A program made the position numbers and the translations under genes. The notes beneath the pieces were generated by a model. It was not told the origin of the DNA. It did no database searches and worked only from the letters and a program-made list of their open reading frames with translations. A DNA stretch of 64,000 bases from positions 5,234 through 69,233 of the forward strand of contig CAYYMM010000009.1 of assembly GCA_964472395.1 (NCBI GenBank), in the 5' to 3' direction. This document shows, in pieces, positions 54,517 to 64,000 of the stretch. Numbering within the stretch: position 1 is the first letter of the stretch; each line of letters opens with the position of its first letter. This stretch comes from CALFER01 sp964472395 (lineage in GTDB: Bacteria; CSSED10-310; CALFER01).

Positions 54517-57261
54517 TTACTCCCAGGAGATCGGACAGAAATCATAGTTGCCCAGGAGTGCAACGGCGGAGGAATCGACAAACGCCGCCCAGAAACGGGT
54601 GTTCGATCCGGATCCGGCTCCGCTCGGCCACGGGAACTCGAAGATGATTTCGTAGTTCCGGTAACCGGTCGGCAGATTCCGTGTCTCGAAGTCCAATGTC
54701 TGCTGCCACGTTGGCCAGAAGAAGAACATACCGTAGGTTTCCAGGAGAATGTACATATCGGGTGTGACCGCCGGCCCCGGGTTCCAGGACTTGACCGTAA
54801 GCTTCAGATTATCGCCTGCATGAAAAATCGGTTGATTCAGATCAATATCGACTCCAGGTGCATTGGTCGAGATTCCAAACCAGTTCAGAATTCGGCTCAT
54901 GAGTTGCTGTCGGTTGTTCGGGTTGCCGGCGTCGGTAGTGATGCCATGCAGCGGGACGCTGAGGTAGCACAGTCTGTATTCGCCTTGATACAAGTGTCCG
55001 CAGACTCCATTCGTCAGGACATCATCGGCTGTGTCTTCTTCACAGCCTGAATCTGCCGGGAGTGCCGGATTGTCGCAGTCATGCAGACCGGCCTGCATAA
55101 TCGGGATCGCAGAAGGTTGGATCGTGTATTCATCCGGCCACCACAGAAATCGGGAGGCAGTCGAGAACGGATCGGTGAATGTGAACGACATGCCGTTCAG
55201 TATTCCTCCGGCGGTACCTGTCGCATCAAAGAAATACTCATCCTGTTCAACACCCGCGACCTTCAGGTAATCGTAACAGAAGGATCCCGGCTCGAAATCC
55301 TTGTAATCCGAGCCACTGGCATAGCTGTATTGGCTGTAAATGAACTCGTGGCTCGACATGAGCAGATCTCCACCCATATCGAGGAAATCCTTGAGTTCTT
55401 CCAGGACAGCGCCCGTCGGAGCGTTGGCTGATTCCTTGCCGTCTTCCCAGATGACGAGATCATAGAGAGTCATGATCTCAGCCGAGGGATATCCAAGGGA
55501 TAGCACTTCCCATGTATTGTATGAAATGGGGATCTGATCGAGAGCTTCTTCAAAGAAGACTTCGATGGTCTGAGCGACACCCTTGCGCGTCGCATCGTCA
55601 TCGACGATCAGAACCCGATTCGGGTTGACAGGAATCGGCAGCGTGAGCGCGTCGCTGGTGTAGGTTCCCGAAGTGGCGGTCAGCGCGAAGGGCTCGATGG
55701 TGCTTTCTGTACCTGTCGTATGATAGCGGAAGAGGTTCGACGCATTGGTGTTGGTCCCACCGTTCTTCGCAACAAGACCGAAATTGCTCGATCCCGAGTC
55801 GATCGTCACGTTGGGATTGACCGTGGTGAGCGTGCCCACGACATTCGAGGCATCCTTGCTGGCGACGTTCTTCAAGCTGACTTCAACATCGAAGGTGTTG
55901 TTGCCCAGCGGATAGACCGTGTACTTGTCAACGATGATCGTCGGGTTCATGAAAGCAGAGAACGACATCGTCTCCCCGCGATTCGACACATTGAACACGG
56001 CAAGATTGGAGGGGAGAAAATACCCATCCGAATTCGGATTGGTGTTCCAATCGAAGGAGGTATATCCGAGATCAAGACCGAATCCTGCGTCAGCCAGGTC
56101 GCCGGATGTGCTGAGTTTGGCATCTTCGATCGTGCAGAACCAGTGAGCAGCATTCCCGCTGTTTGACCCGTTCATGTTTCGATCGACATGATAAATCATC
56201 AGTCCGCCGAGGAATCGGGCAGGCAGATGGTCGAAGTTCAGCGTGTGATTCACCCATCGGTTCTCGATGAGGAAGAATTCTTTCGGATCGTTGTTGATAA
56301 TGAGTTTATAGCTGGAGTTTGCCTGGTGGGTCTGGATCGCGTCGATGTTGTAGACGCCATCCGAGCTGATGACAGTGGGCGTGATCCATCCGAGCGATTC
56401 CTTACACACGGAGCAGAAATGAGCTGGCTTGCTGCCATAGGGATTACCAATGCTGGACCCTTCGGCCATGATGCACCATTTCCCAACCGGTGTCGGTTTA
56501 GATGTATACTCCGTGTCATATTCATCAGGAAGACCCAGAACGTGCCCATGCTCGTGGCAAATCGTTCCGATCGTTTCCATCTGAGCGCCTGCCCGGAGCT
56601 CCGGCTGGATCGAGTAGCGGCTGATCGTGACTCCATCAAATTCAAGTTCGTCGAATGCGCTGACATGCGACCAGATGCTCTGAGGACTCCCGCCTTCGCC
56701 GCCGATGCCCTGGTGAATGACGACCAATCCGTCGACATCTCCATCTCCATCGTTATCGAACTGAGACCAGTCCATTCCGTCGGCTTCCGCTGCGATGGCC
56801 GCTTCGCGGGCGAGTTCGGCGGCACCGCCTCCGAAACCGTAGTTGTTCTGATGATAGTGTTCATACGGATAGGCTGCGGTGAACCAGCCTTTCACCGTTC
56901 CGTCGATATCGAACTGGCCGTAGGATGCTTCACGATAAAAATCACGCATACTGCCGGTTGTGTAAGTCCCGATGGTGAATAACTGCTGAGACCATGTCCC
57001 GACCGGAATCGTCGGTGCGACATCGCTGGCGTGAATAAAAACGACCGGGAATCTCCATGTGCCACGGAGTGTTCCCTTCGGGCGCATGGGAGCAGGCGTC
57101 GTCTGTTCGATAGGCACCGGCAACCCGGATTCATAGAAAATCAAGGTTTCCGGATCGTATGTTCCTGGGATCGGCGGAGCGGCCTGACCGATACTGCCGG
57201 AACAAAAGATTCCCAGCAGAACGATCGACGTTGCGATGAACGTTCGATGAAAACGCGACAT
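54517..57261 (-). CDS. Secreted M6-family (immune-inhibitor-A-like) metalloprotease
   Basis: A 914-aa protein. The N-terminal signal peptide ends near GQA-APP (about residue 28). The catalytic domain carries H236-E-H-G-H240 followed by VLGLPDEYD, the M6 zinc motif. An Asp-rich DNDGDGDVDG segment (169-178) looks like calcium binding. C-terminal regions are beta-rich (a PKD/CARDB-like stretch in NPNVTIDSG...) and end with a jelly-roll-like domain. The start at 57261 has GGAGG at 9 nt; an ATG 12 nt upstream is too close to it. Likely a T2SS substrate. Confidence 0.88.
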   Translation of the reverse strand: MSRFHRTFIATSIVLLGIFCSGSIGQAAPPIPGTYDPETLIFYESGLPVPIEQTTPAPMRPKGTLRGTWRFPVVFIHASDVAPTIPVGTWSQQLFTIGTYTTGSMRDFYREASYGQFDIDGTVKGWFTAAYPYEHYHQNNYGFGGGAAELAREAAIAAEADGMDWSQFDNDGDGDVDGLVVIHQGIGGEGGSPQSIWSHVSAFDELEFDGVTISRYSIQPELRAGAQMETIGTICHEHGHVLGLPDEYDTEYTSKPTPVGKWCIMAEGSSIGNPYGSKPAHFCSVCKESLGWITPTVISSDGVYNIDAIQTHQANSSYKLIINNDPKEFFLIENRWVNHTLNFDHLPARFLGGLMIYHVDRNMNGSNSGNAAHWFCTIEDAKLSTSGDLADAGFGLDLGYTSFDWNTNPNSDGYFLPSNLAVFNVSNRGETMSFSAFMNPTIIVDKYTVYPLGNNTFDVEVSLKNVASKDASNVVGTLTTVNPNVTIDSGSSNFGLVAKNGGTNTNASNLFRYHTTGTESTIEPFALTATSGTYTSDALTLPIPVNPNRVLIVDDDATRKGVAQTIEVFFEEALDQIPISYNTWEVLSLGYPSAEIMTLYDLVIWEDGKESANAPTGAVLEELKDFLDMGGDLLMSSHEFIYSQYSYASGSDYKDFEPGSFCYDYLKVAGVEQDEYFFDATGTAGGILNGMSFTFTDPFSTASRFLWWPDEYTIQPSAIPIMQAGLHDCDNPALPADSGCEEDTADDVLTNGVCGHLYQGEYRLCYLSVPLHGITTDAGNPNNRQQLMSRILNWFGISTNAPGVDIDLNQPIFHAGDNLKLTVKSWNPGPAVTPDMYILLETYGMFFFWPTWQQTLDFETRNLPTGYRNYEIIFEFPWPSGAGSGSNTRFWAAFVDSSAVALLGNYDFCPISWE

Positions 57262-57318
57262 GAAATACATCCTCCATTCTGGGTTATTGAACTCACGAAT
57301 TTCACATTTCGAGAGTAA

Positions 57319-57346
57319 TTCACTCGCCAAAGACACCTCTTATATT
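57319..57346 (+). promoter_or_regulatory. Possible promoter for the ROK gene
   Basis: TTCACT (57319-57324), a 16-nt spacer and TATATT (57341-57346), about 100 nt before the ATG, in the divergent region with the M6 protease. Confidence 0.4.
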
Positions 57347-57448
57347 CTATGAATATTGGCTGTCCGATGCAATGAAGACGCCACACATCTTGAGAATATC
57401 GACAGGATGCAAGGCGCTTCTACACGCAATACGTGCAAGAGGAAGTAT

Positions 57449-58432
57449 ATGTTTCAGAAGAACCTGCGGGGTCTGGGCGTCGATATCGGCGGCACGAGTA
57501 TTCGGGCTGCCTGCGTTAGCAAAGATGGCATCGAATCTGAAATTTGGCGGATCGAAACGCAACGAATTCCGACCCTTTCGGATCTGGTTCGGTTCCTGAC
57601 GGATTGCATCGGAAAAGTTGAAAAATCCGGTGGTGTATCAGCAATCGGAATCGGTGTGCCCGGACCTTATAACGCTCATACTGGTTTGTTGAGCAAACTG
57701 CCAAACATTAAAGGATGGGAGGCATACCCACTTCAGAGTGCCATCCGGGATGCGTTTCCGTCGCTCGCGGTTTCTGTGATCAATGATGCTGATGCCGCAG
57801 CTTATGGCGAGTATTTCTTCGGAACCGTTCGAGGACTGCCAGATTTTGCATTGTTGACTCTTGGCACAGGTCTTGGATCTTCATTCTTTATCGGAGGGAA
57901 GCATTACATCGGCCCAGGAGGATACTCCTCCGAACTCGGACACATTCCGATCGCTGTCACAGGACCAATCTGCGGCTGCGGTGCTCGCGGACATGTCGAA
58001 TCGTTTCTTTCCAGTCGCCAGACTGCCACATGGATCCAGAAAAAGGTCCAGGCAGGAGTCAGAACTTTATTGACTACTAACAGCTATTCTCGCGGTGAAG
58101 CCCGATTCGACCTGATCATTCAATGCGCTCGAAATCATGATCAATTGGCTCGAAAAGCACTGAATCGCTACGCGTATTACCTGGGAAGAACACTGGCTGT
58201 GGTGGCCAACCTGTTCAACATGCAGATCACTGTTTTGGCCGGAGGTATCGCGCCTGCATGGGACATGTTTCGAGAAACGAGCCTCCGGGAGATGCGTCGA
58301 TCCTGTTTTCCGGATCAGGGACACATGACCGTGATTCAATCCACTTTGGGCGAAACAGCGGGAATTCTAGGGGCGGCTACCCATGCACTCGCAGGTTTTC
58401 CTCTCCATCATGCCGATTTCCATTCGTCATGA
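57449..58432 (+). CDS. ROK-family sugar kinase/regulator
   Basis: A 327-aa ASKHA protein of the ROK family without a DNA-binding domain, so probably a sugar kinase (glucokinase-like). It has LGVDIGGTSIRAA, GIGVPGP, NDADAAAYGE, LGTGLGSSFF and LGHIPI. The zinc motif reads CGCGARGHVE, with His in place of the usual third Cys. The start at 57449 has AGGA at 5 nt; the ORF opens 31 codons upstream without support. The stop overlaps the next gene (ATGA). Confidence 0.88.
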   Translation: MFQKNLRGLGVDIGGTSIRAACVSKDGIESEIWRIETQRIPTLSDLVRFLTDCIGKVEKSGGVSAIGIGVPGPYNAHTGLLSKLPNIKGWEAYPLQSAIRDAFPSLAVSVINDADAAAYGEYFFGTVRGLPDFALLTLGTGLGSSFFIGGKHYIGPGGYSSELGHIPIAVTGPICGCGARGHVESFLSSRQTATWIQKKVQAGVRTLLTTNSYSRGEARFDLIIQCARNHDQLARKALNRYAYYLGRTLAVVANLFNMQITVLAGGIAPAWDMFRETSLREMRRSCFPDQGHMTVIQSTLGETAGILGAATHALAGFPLHHADFHSS

Positions 58433-58869
58433 ACTTTCCGTATAATCATTCAATTGGAAAGGGGGCAATCTTGCAAAGAATTCTGAAAATACAGGCAGGC
58501 GACAGTAAATTAATGAGTTTATTCCTCTTGGTAGTTGTCCTGATCTTGATTCTATGCTTATGGAAAATCGGACTGCCATATCTCAGCTATATGCGACTTT
58601 CAACATTTGTTACCGAGACGGTCAATTATGATCGTCAGAACTACGTCTTGGACGCTACGATGATGAGAAGCATGGTTGATCGCGTTTACAATAAAGCGCT
58701 TGAGTTGAATCTACCGATCGCGGAAAAAAGCATTCAGATCGAACGGGAAGATGACCGGGCCGTGATGTCGATCGATTACATTCATCCGGTTGATATGATT
58801 CTGTTCAGATTCAATCTTAAGATGAAGATCGAACGAATGTCGGAAGGGATCGGATTCAAGATCGAGTGA
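58429..58869 (+). CDS. Small single-pass membrane protein, DUF4845-like
   Basis: A 146-aa protein with a transmembrane helix (about 29-48, SLFLLVVVLILILCLWKIG) followed by a periplasmic or cytoplasmic domain of helices and strands (MMRSMVDRVYNKALELNLP ... IEREDDRAVMSIDYI). The pattern resembles DUF4845. The start overlaps the ROK stop; a TTG at 58471 behind GGGGG is an alternative. Function is unknown. It converges on the carboxypeptidase. Confidence 0.6.
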   Translation: MNFPYNHSIGKGAILQRILKIQAGDSKLMSLFLLVVVLILILCLWKIGLPYLSYMRLSTFVTETVNYDRQNYVLDATMMRSMVDRVYNKALELNLPIAEKSIQIEREDDRAVMSIDYIHPVDMILFRFNLKMKIERMSEGIGFKIE

Positions 58870-59802
58870 TCAGGAGCAAACGCCTGAGATCCCTTGAATG
58901 ATCGACTTTCGATCGATCGTAATATTGATGCCGATGGGAAAGGTCATCATCTCGCTGATATGACCGAACATCGGGTATGAGAACACCGGGGAAAGACATT
59001 CGTTAAAAAGCTCTCGGATAATATCTGAGATTTCAAGAGTCGGTTCGGCGTCATCAGGTTTTTGTATACAACCCGTCAGGGATCCCAGGATGATGGCTCT
59101 CGCGGAAGAAAACCAACCGGCTTGTTTTAAATGATTCATCAGTCGATCGATCCTGTAAGGTGCCTCATTGACCTCCTCGATGAAAACGATTTGATCCTGA
59201 TTATGTGAGTGAAATGGCGTACCGCAGAGAGTGCTCAGGATACTGAGACATCCACCGAACGAATTTCCGGACAAGAGAGATGAATGTGGTCGTGGCGGTT
59301 GCAAGGGTTCGAGTTCACCGGGCCAGGTGAACGAGCCATCGAAACCGAATAGCTGTTTCTTCAGGTGTGCGAGCGTGAATGGGAGTATTGGGTTGCCGGC
59401 AAGAACAGGTCCGTGAAATGTTACGACTCCACTGAGAGTGAAGAATGCACATAGAAGTGCGGTAACATCGCTGAATCCGACCAGGATTTTGGGATGCTCA
59501 CGCATCAGAGAGTAATCGATTCGAGATAGAAGTCTTGGAGACCCATACCCCCCACGCGCGCAGAAAATAGCGCGGATTGCGTCATCCTTCAGGGCAGAGT
59601 GGAGATCATCGATTCGTTGGGAGTCGTGACCGGCGAGATACCCATGGCGGAGATAATTACATGGGGAGATGACAGGAATCAGATCGAGTTCTCTTAGAAA
59701 GCGAACCCCCCGATCGAGTTTTTCCGGATCTGGGGGGCTTGCAGGCGCCGCGATGTAGACACGGTCGCCTGCTCGTAATCTGTCAGGACGGATGATTTCC
59801 AC
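58870..59802 (-). CDS. LD-carboxypeptidase (S66, LdcA/MccF-like)
   Basis: A 310-aa serine peptidase of family S66 that trims tetrapeptides in peptidoglycan recycling or cleaves microcin-like peptides. Visible are GVRFLRELDL, IRAIFCARGGYGSPRLL, the nucleophile Ser in GFSDVTAL, the Glu in FIEEVNEAPYRIDR and a late His (FGHIS). The GTG start at 59802 lacks a clear ribosome-binding site; it lies 9 nt after the oxidoreductase gene. Confidence 0.9.
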   Translation of the reverse strand: MEIIRPDRLRAGDRVYIAAPASPPDPEKLDRGVRFLRELDLIPVISPCNYLRHGYLAGHDSQRIDDLHSALKDDAIRAIFCARGGYGSPRLLSRIDYSLMREHPKILVGFSDVTALLCAFFTLSGVVTFHGPVLAGNPILPFTLAHLKKQLFGFDGSFTWPGELEPLQPPRPHSSLLSGNSFGGCLSILSTLCGTPFHSHNQDQIVFIEEVNEAPYRIDRLMNHLKQAGWFSSARAIILGSLTGCIQKPDDAEPTLEISDIIRELFNECLSPVFSYPMFGHISEMMTFPIGINITIDRKSIIQGISGVCS

Positions 59803-59811
59803 TCGAATGAA

Positions 59812-61245
59812 TCAAACAGTCGATTTGACGTAGTCTCGACCAGCTTCAATGGCCTTCAGATTCAGTTCGAGCAGAGAAGCTTTTTTCAGCATGCTCTGCA
59901 AGGCCATCATTACCGTTTTCATGTCGATCAGTTTGGTACGTTCAAGATAGGCCCCCAGGATGACCATGTTTTGTACTTTGAGTGAACCAGCTTGAGTGGC
60001 AAGTTCGGTAGCTGGCACAGAGAGAATCTCGATATCAGAACGTGATGACGGAATATCGATCATCGATGTATTCCGGATCAGTAATCCGCCCGGCACCAGT
60101 TCCTTCTCGAATTTCACCTGTGAGGGTTTATTCATGGCGATACAAACGGTGGATGAAGAGACCAGGGGAGAGCCGATGGGAGAATCATTGATGCTGATGT
60201 GGCAATGGGCTGTACCTCCGCGCATTTCCGGACCGTATGAAGGCAGCCATGCGACGTTGTAATCTTCCAGCATTCCGCAACCGGCGAGAAGGATTCCGAG
60301 GGTCAAGACACCCTGCCCGCCAAATCCTGCGATCTTAATCCGTGGATTCCGATGCGCCGGGAGCAGTTTGGATCGATCCGCTCTTGCCTTGATTTCGACG
60401 TTTTCCAGATCGAGTTGTTTAAGAATCGATGCAGTGTCCCAGATCGATTTCGGGTAGCCAGATGTCTTTGCCTCTTCCGTACGGTCGACTTTCACGCCCA
60501 GTTCAAAAACCGGGAGCATTTTTTCCTGGATCCATGCGAGCGAATCTTCAGCTGTGACTTTCCAGTTGGTCGGGCATTGAGCAAGAATTTCGACAAAGGT
60601 AAATCCTTTGCGTTCGGTTTGGCACTTCAATGCCTTAAATATGGCTTTACGTGCTTTGACGCGATTTTTTGCGTCATGTAAAGACACGCGTTCGATATAG
60701 ATGGGAGCTTTCAGCGTACTGAGCAGTTCGCTGACACAGATGGGATATCCTTCATTTAAGGGATTTCTTCCAGTAGGAGATGTGCTGGTTTTCTGTCCTT
60801 CCAGTGTTGTAGGGGCCATCTGACCGCCGGTCATTCCGTAAATGGCGTTGTTGACGAAAAACACCGTGATGTTTTCTCCGCGGTTTGCTGCATGGACAAT
60901 CTCAGCTGTTCCGATTGCTGCCAAATCACCGTCTCCCTGATACGAAATCACGATGGACTCCGGTCGAGCGCGTTTGACTCCGGTTGCGACAGCCGGTGCA
61001 CGACCATGAGCGGCCTGGATATTCCCGGTGTCGAAGTAGTAGTAGGCAAACACCGAGCAACCGACCGGTGAAACGATGACGGTTCTATCTTGGACACCGA
61101 GTTTTTCGAGAGCTTCGGCGATGTACTTATGGACGATTCCGTGGCCGCAGCCCGGGCAATAATGGGTTACATCCTTGTTCCCGTCTTTGCGCGGATACTT
61201 GTCGTAAAAAACTGTGGGCTTCTTCAAAAGAACTTCGTATTCCAT
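59812..61245 (-). CDS. 2-oxoacid:ferredoxin oxidoreductase, fused beta-gamma subunit
   Basis: A 477-aa protein joining two subunits. Residues 1-260 are the TPP-binding beta subunit: THYCPGCGHG, GCSVFAYYYFDTGN and the TPP motif GDGD (104-107) ... NN (132-133). Residues about 300-477 are the gamma subunit: KIAGFGGQGVLTLG, PSYGPEMRGGTAHCHI, SGSPLVSS and MNKPSQ. A Lys/Arg/Glu linker joins them. It probably oxidises branched 2-oxoacids or 2-oxoglutarate with ferredoxin; the substrate is uncertain. GGAGGG precedes the ATG. Confidence 0.9.
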   Translation of the reverse strand: MEYEVLLKKPTVFYDKYPRKDGNKDVTHYCPGCGHGIVHKYIAEALEKLGVQDRTVIVSPVGCSVFAYYYFDTGNIQAAHGRAPAVATGVKRARPESIVISYQGDGDLAAIGTAEIVHAANRGENITVFFVNNAIYGMTGGQMAPTTLEGQKTSTSPTGRNPLNEGYPICVSELLSTLKAPIYIERVSLHDAKNRVKARKAIFKALKCQTERKGFTFVEILAQCPTNWKVTAEDSLAWIQEKMLPVFELGVKVDRTEEAKTSGYPKSIWDTASILKQLDLENVEIKARADRSKLLPAHRNPRIKIAGFGGQGVLTLGILLAGCGMLEDYNVAWLPSYGPEMRGGTAHCHISINDSPIGSPLVSSSTVCIAMNKPSQVKFEKELVPGGLLIRNTSMIDIPSSRSDIEILSVPATELATQAGSLKVQNMVILGAYLERTKLIDMKTVMMALQSMLKKASLLELNLKAIEAGRDYVKSTV

Positions 61246-61258
61246 ATTCCCTCCAATA

Positions 61259-62308
61259 CTATGCCTTCAGGATGCGTTTGATTGCCCCGAGGATTTCCTC
61301 GGAGGTCGGAACCTCGCCACCCATCCGATTGTACAACTCAACCGGTCGTTTACCCATCAGGGTCAGGCGGATGTCATCGATAAGCTGGCCGTTAGAGCAT
61401 TCGACGGATAGAAACAGTTTGGCAGTTTTTGCGGCTTCAAGAATGGCATGTTTAGGAAAGGGGAAGAGTGTGAGTGGTCTGAGCAATCCGATCTTGAGAT
61501 TTTGTGAGCGGGCCATTTCGACTGCAGTCCGCGAAATGCGCGAGGAGATGCCGAAGGCAACGATCACAAGTTCCGCATCATCGCAATACAACTTCTCGAC
61601 CATAACCTCTTCGGCTTCAATCTTGGCGTACTTCTCTTGAAGATGGATATTGTGTTTCTCAAGGTCGGCGTGAGAGAGGAAGATGGAAGTGATCAGATTC
61701 TTGCGAGATTCCGCATCAGCATATAGGCCCCAAGGTTTTCTAACGGGGATCGCAGTATTCTGCGGGAAGTCGACCTGTTCCATCATCTGGCCTGTGAAAC
61801 CATCCGTCAGGACGATCACGGGAATGCGCCATTTATCGGCCAGGTCGAAAGCTTTGATGGTGAGATCGCACATTTCTTGGCCGGAATTGGGAGCCAGAAC
61901 GATGACGCGATAATTGCCATGACCACCGCCTTTGACGATCTGATTGTAGTCAGACTGTTCGGGACCGATGTTACCGAGGCCGGGGCCCCCTCGCATGATA
62001 TCAGCGATCACGCAGGGCAATTCTGCACCAGCGCAATAAGAGATCCCTTCCTGCTTCAGACTGAGGCCTGGGCCTGAGGATGCGGTCATGCAGCGCGCGC
62101 CAGCACCTGCGGCTCCATATACCATGTTTATTGCAGCGACTTCGCTTTCGGCTTGGATAAACGTGCGTCCGACTTTCGGGAAATACAGACTGGCATATTC
62201 AGCGATCTCGCTCGCGGGCGTGATCGGGTAACCGAAATAGACTTCGCATCCAGCGAGAATGGCGCCTTTGACGATCGCGACATTACCTTTGACGAGTTCT
62301 TTTGCCAT
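61259..62308 (-). CDS. 2-oxoacid:ferredoxin oxidoreductase alpha subunit (VorB/KorA)
   Basis: A 349-aa protein with the pyrimidine-binding alpha fold: VYFGYPITPASEIAEY, AESEVAAINMVYGAAGAGARCMTASSGPG and PGLGNIGPEQSDYNQ. Length fits VorB-type alpha subunits. It contains no cluster cysteines. It lies between the ferredoxin and the fused beta-gamma gene. AAGGAG precedes the ATG. Confidence 0.92.
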   Translation of the reverse strand: MAKELVKGNVAIVKGAILAGCEVYFGYPITPASEIAEYASLYFPKVGRTFIQAESEVAAINMVYGAAGAGARCMTASSGPGLSLKQEGISYCAGAELPCVIADIMRGGPGLGNIGPEQSDYNQIVKGGGHGNYRVIVLAPNSGQEMCDLTIKAFDLADKWRIPVIVLTDGFTGQMMEQVDFPQNTAIPVRKPWGLYADAESRKNLITSIFLSHADLEKHNIHLQEKYAKIEAEEVMVEKLYCDDAELVIVAFGISSRISRTAVEMARSQNLKIGLLRPLTLFPFPKHAILEAAKTAKLFLSVECSNGQLIDDIRLTLMGKRPVELYNRMGGEVPTSEEILGAIKRILKA

Positions 62309-62323
62309 GAAACAACTCCTTGA

Positions 62324-62557
62324 CTATGCCTTTGCGAGTTTAAAGACAGTGATTGCCCCGGGTTCGGGGCAAGTATAAAAGCACGTTCCGCAGGCTGTGC
62401 AACCCTCTCCCTTGTAGGCAGCGGGATGATATCCCTGAACATTGATGATGTCGTCACGGATTTCGATGACATGGATCGGGCAAGATGCGACACATAGGCC
62501 ACATCCCTTGCATTCATCGGTATGGATTTCAATTTTACCTCTGCTGGTCACACCCAT
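62324..62557 (-). CDS. 2-oxoacid:ferredoxin oxidoreductase delta subunit (2[4Fe-4S] ferredoxin)
   Basis: A 77-aa ferredoxin with two CxxCxxCxxxCP motifs (CKGCGLCVASCP and CTACGTCFYTCP). It passes electrons from the oxidoreductase to soluble ferredoxin. The ATG at 62557 has GGAG at 7 nt; a TTG 6 nt upstream is less likely. First gene of the operon (delta-alpha-beta/gamma). Confidence 0.93.
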   Translation of the reverse strand: MGVTSRGKIEIHTDECKGCGLCVASCPIHVIEIRDDIINVQGYHPAAYKGEGCTACGTCFYTCPEPGAITVFKLAKA

Positions 62558-62653
62558 GATCAATCTCCTTCGTGCTTGGTTTGCGGTTTGACTCGCAAAA
62601 AGTTGCTGAGTTTCTGGTATTTCGAAAGAATGGAATTTCGAGACCAGAAAGGT

Positions 62654-62682
62654 AGGGTAACGGGAAGAGCTAAATGAGTCAA
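62654..62682 (-). promoter_or_regulatory. Weak promoter for the oxidoreductase operon
   Basis: Minus-strand TTGACT (62677-62682), a 17-nt spacer and TACCCT (62654-62659), about 97 nt before the ferredoxin start. The -10 matches only three of six. The rest of 62558-62809 holds nothing else I can recognise. Confidence 0.35.
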
Positions 62683-62809
62683 CAAAGTAAGAGTCCTATA
62701 TTTAAGGATATATTACAGGTAGATTAATGAGCAGGAAGGATGCATGGAGTAGTTAGAGGGGGGGAATCGGATTACATTCGGGGCGGGCGGGGCCAATAAA
62801 AAATTCTTG

Positions 62810-62838
62810 TTGACATCACCCGGTCAGCTCCGTATATT
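62810..62838 (+). promoter_or_regulatory. Strong sigma70-type rRNA promoter
   Basis: TTGACA (62810-62815), an exact 17-nt spacer and TATATT (62833-62838), with an A/T-rich stretch (about 62795-62808) upstream that could be an UP element. It lies 170 nt before the 16S gene. Confidence 0.85.
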
Positions 62839-62845
62839 CCAACCT

Positions 62846-63007
62846 TGCGCCGAGGGAAAGCCTGAAAGCGCAGCGAACGAAAAGGGTTCTTTGAAAAGAG
62901 AAAAAGCGTGCTTGGGTTCATCGCGAACGCGATTGAACAAAGACAAAACGACCTGTCGATTCACATATACGTTATGAAGTTTGTGATGTCGAAAGGATCA
63001 ACTTTTT
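62846..63007 (+). other. rRNA operon leader with boxA-like element and hairpin
   Basis: Transcribed leader between promoter and 16S. GGTTCTTTGAAAA (62886-62898) resembles a boxA antitermination element. GTTCATCGCG/CGCGATTGAAC (62917-62939) can form a hairpin. These fit rRNA antitermination, by inference. No protein gene is visible in the whole 62558-63007 spacer. Confidence 0.5.

Positions 63008-64000
<993 letters not shown>

Overview
The window comes from a draft bacterial genome: it contains a run of ten Ns inside valS, and base composition looks close to half G+C. It reads as a Gram-negative, probably anaerobic bacterium from a poorly characterised lineage. The Gram-negative case rests on an LPS-export permease (LptF/LptG), a full type II secretion operon, lipoproteins and RseP. 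The anaerobic case rests on a four-domain 2-oxoacid:ferredoxin oxidoreductase. An LL-diaminopimelate aminotransferase, three microcompartment vertex proteins and a PduL fit several deep bacterial phyla. I do not assign a phylum from memory; the partial 16S gene at the right end can settle it.

Layout. 1-3.3 kb: 3'-truncated uvrB (-), divergent from a class A penicillin-binding protein (+). 3.3-28.9 kb is almost entirely minus-strand housekeeping: a natural LptF-LptG fusion, a LapA-like protein, a DnaC-like ATPase, coaX-birA-nadC-valS with 4-23 nt overlaps, a pseudo-receiver protein, a TPR membrane protein, apt, acylphosphatase, three tRNAs (Arg-CCT, Pro-CGG, Pro-GGG), a DUF4388/J-like/TPR protein, pcm, a MerR regulator, rluB-scpB-scpA-M50 protease, xerD, a lipoprotein, rpsT, an RNA methyltransferase, dapL, an amidohydrolase, a metallo-beta-lactamase-fold protein and a second DUF4388/J-like/TPR protein. 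29.1-32.6 kb is a tightly coupled minus-strand operon: class II aldolase-like protein, three different BMC-P (EutN/CcmL) vertex proteins and a zinc alcohol dehydrogenase. 32.8-35.5 kb (+): yihY, tsaB, tsaC. 35.5-38.6 kb (-): pduL, a CDP-paratose-epimerase-like gene and rseP. 38.7-41.9 kb: miaB, an HU-like gene, a CPBP protease (-) and a BFN-domain protein. 42.0-53.2 kb (+): gspE-F-G-H-I-J-K-L-M-D, followed by an Ig-like lipoprotein gene that converges on a secreted M6 metalloprotease across a shared terminator. 57.4-62.6 kb: a ROK-family protein, a small membrane protein, LD-carboxypeptidase, and the oxidoreductase operon (ferredoxin, alpha, beta-gamma fusion). 62.8-64.0 kb: rRNA promoter, leader and a 3'-truncated 16S gene.

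How it fits together. The most distinctive content is a partial bacterial microcompartment. Three pentamer genes lie between an aldolase-like enzyme and an alcohol dehydrogenase, and a PduL phosphotransacylase with an unusual C-terminal tail lies about 5 kb away. No hexamer shell gene or aldehyde dehydrogenase is present in the window, so the rest of the shell and core must be elsewhere if the system works. The second coherent module is a type II secretion apparatus, with a surface-type lipoprotein and a secreted metalloprotease immediately downstream as plausible cargo. The tetranucleotide GATC also looks strongly over-represented in genes and spacers.
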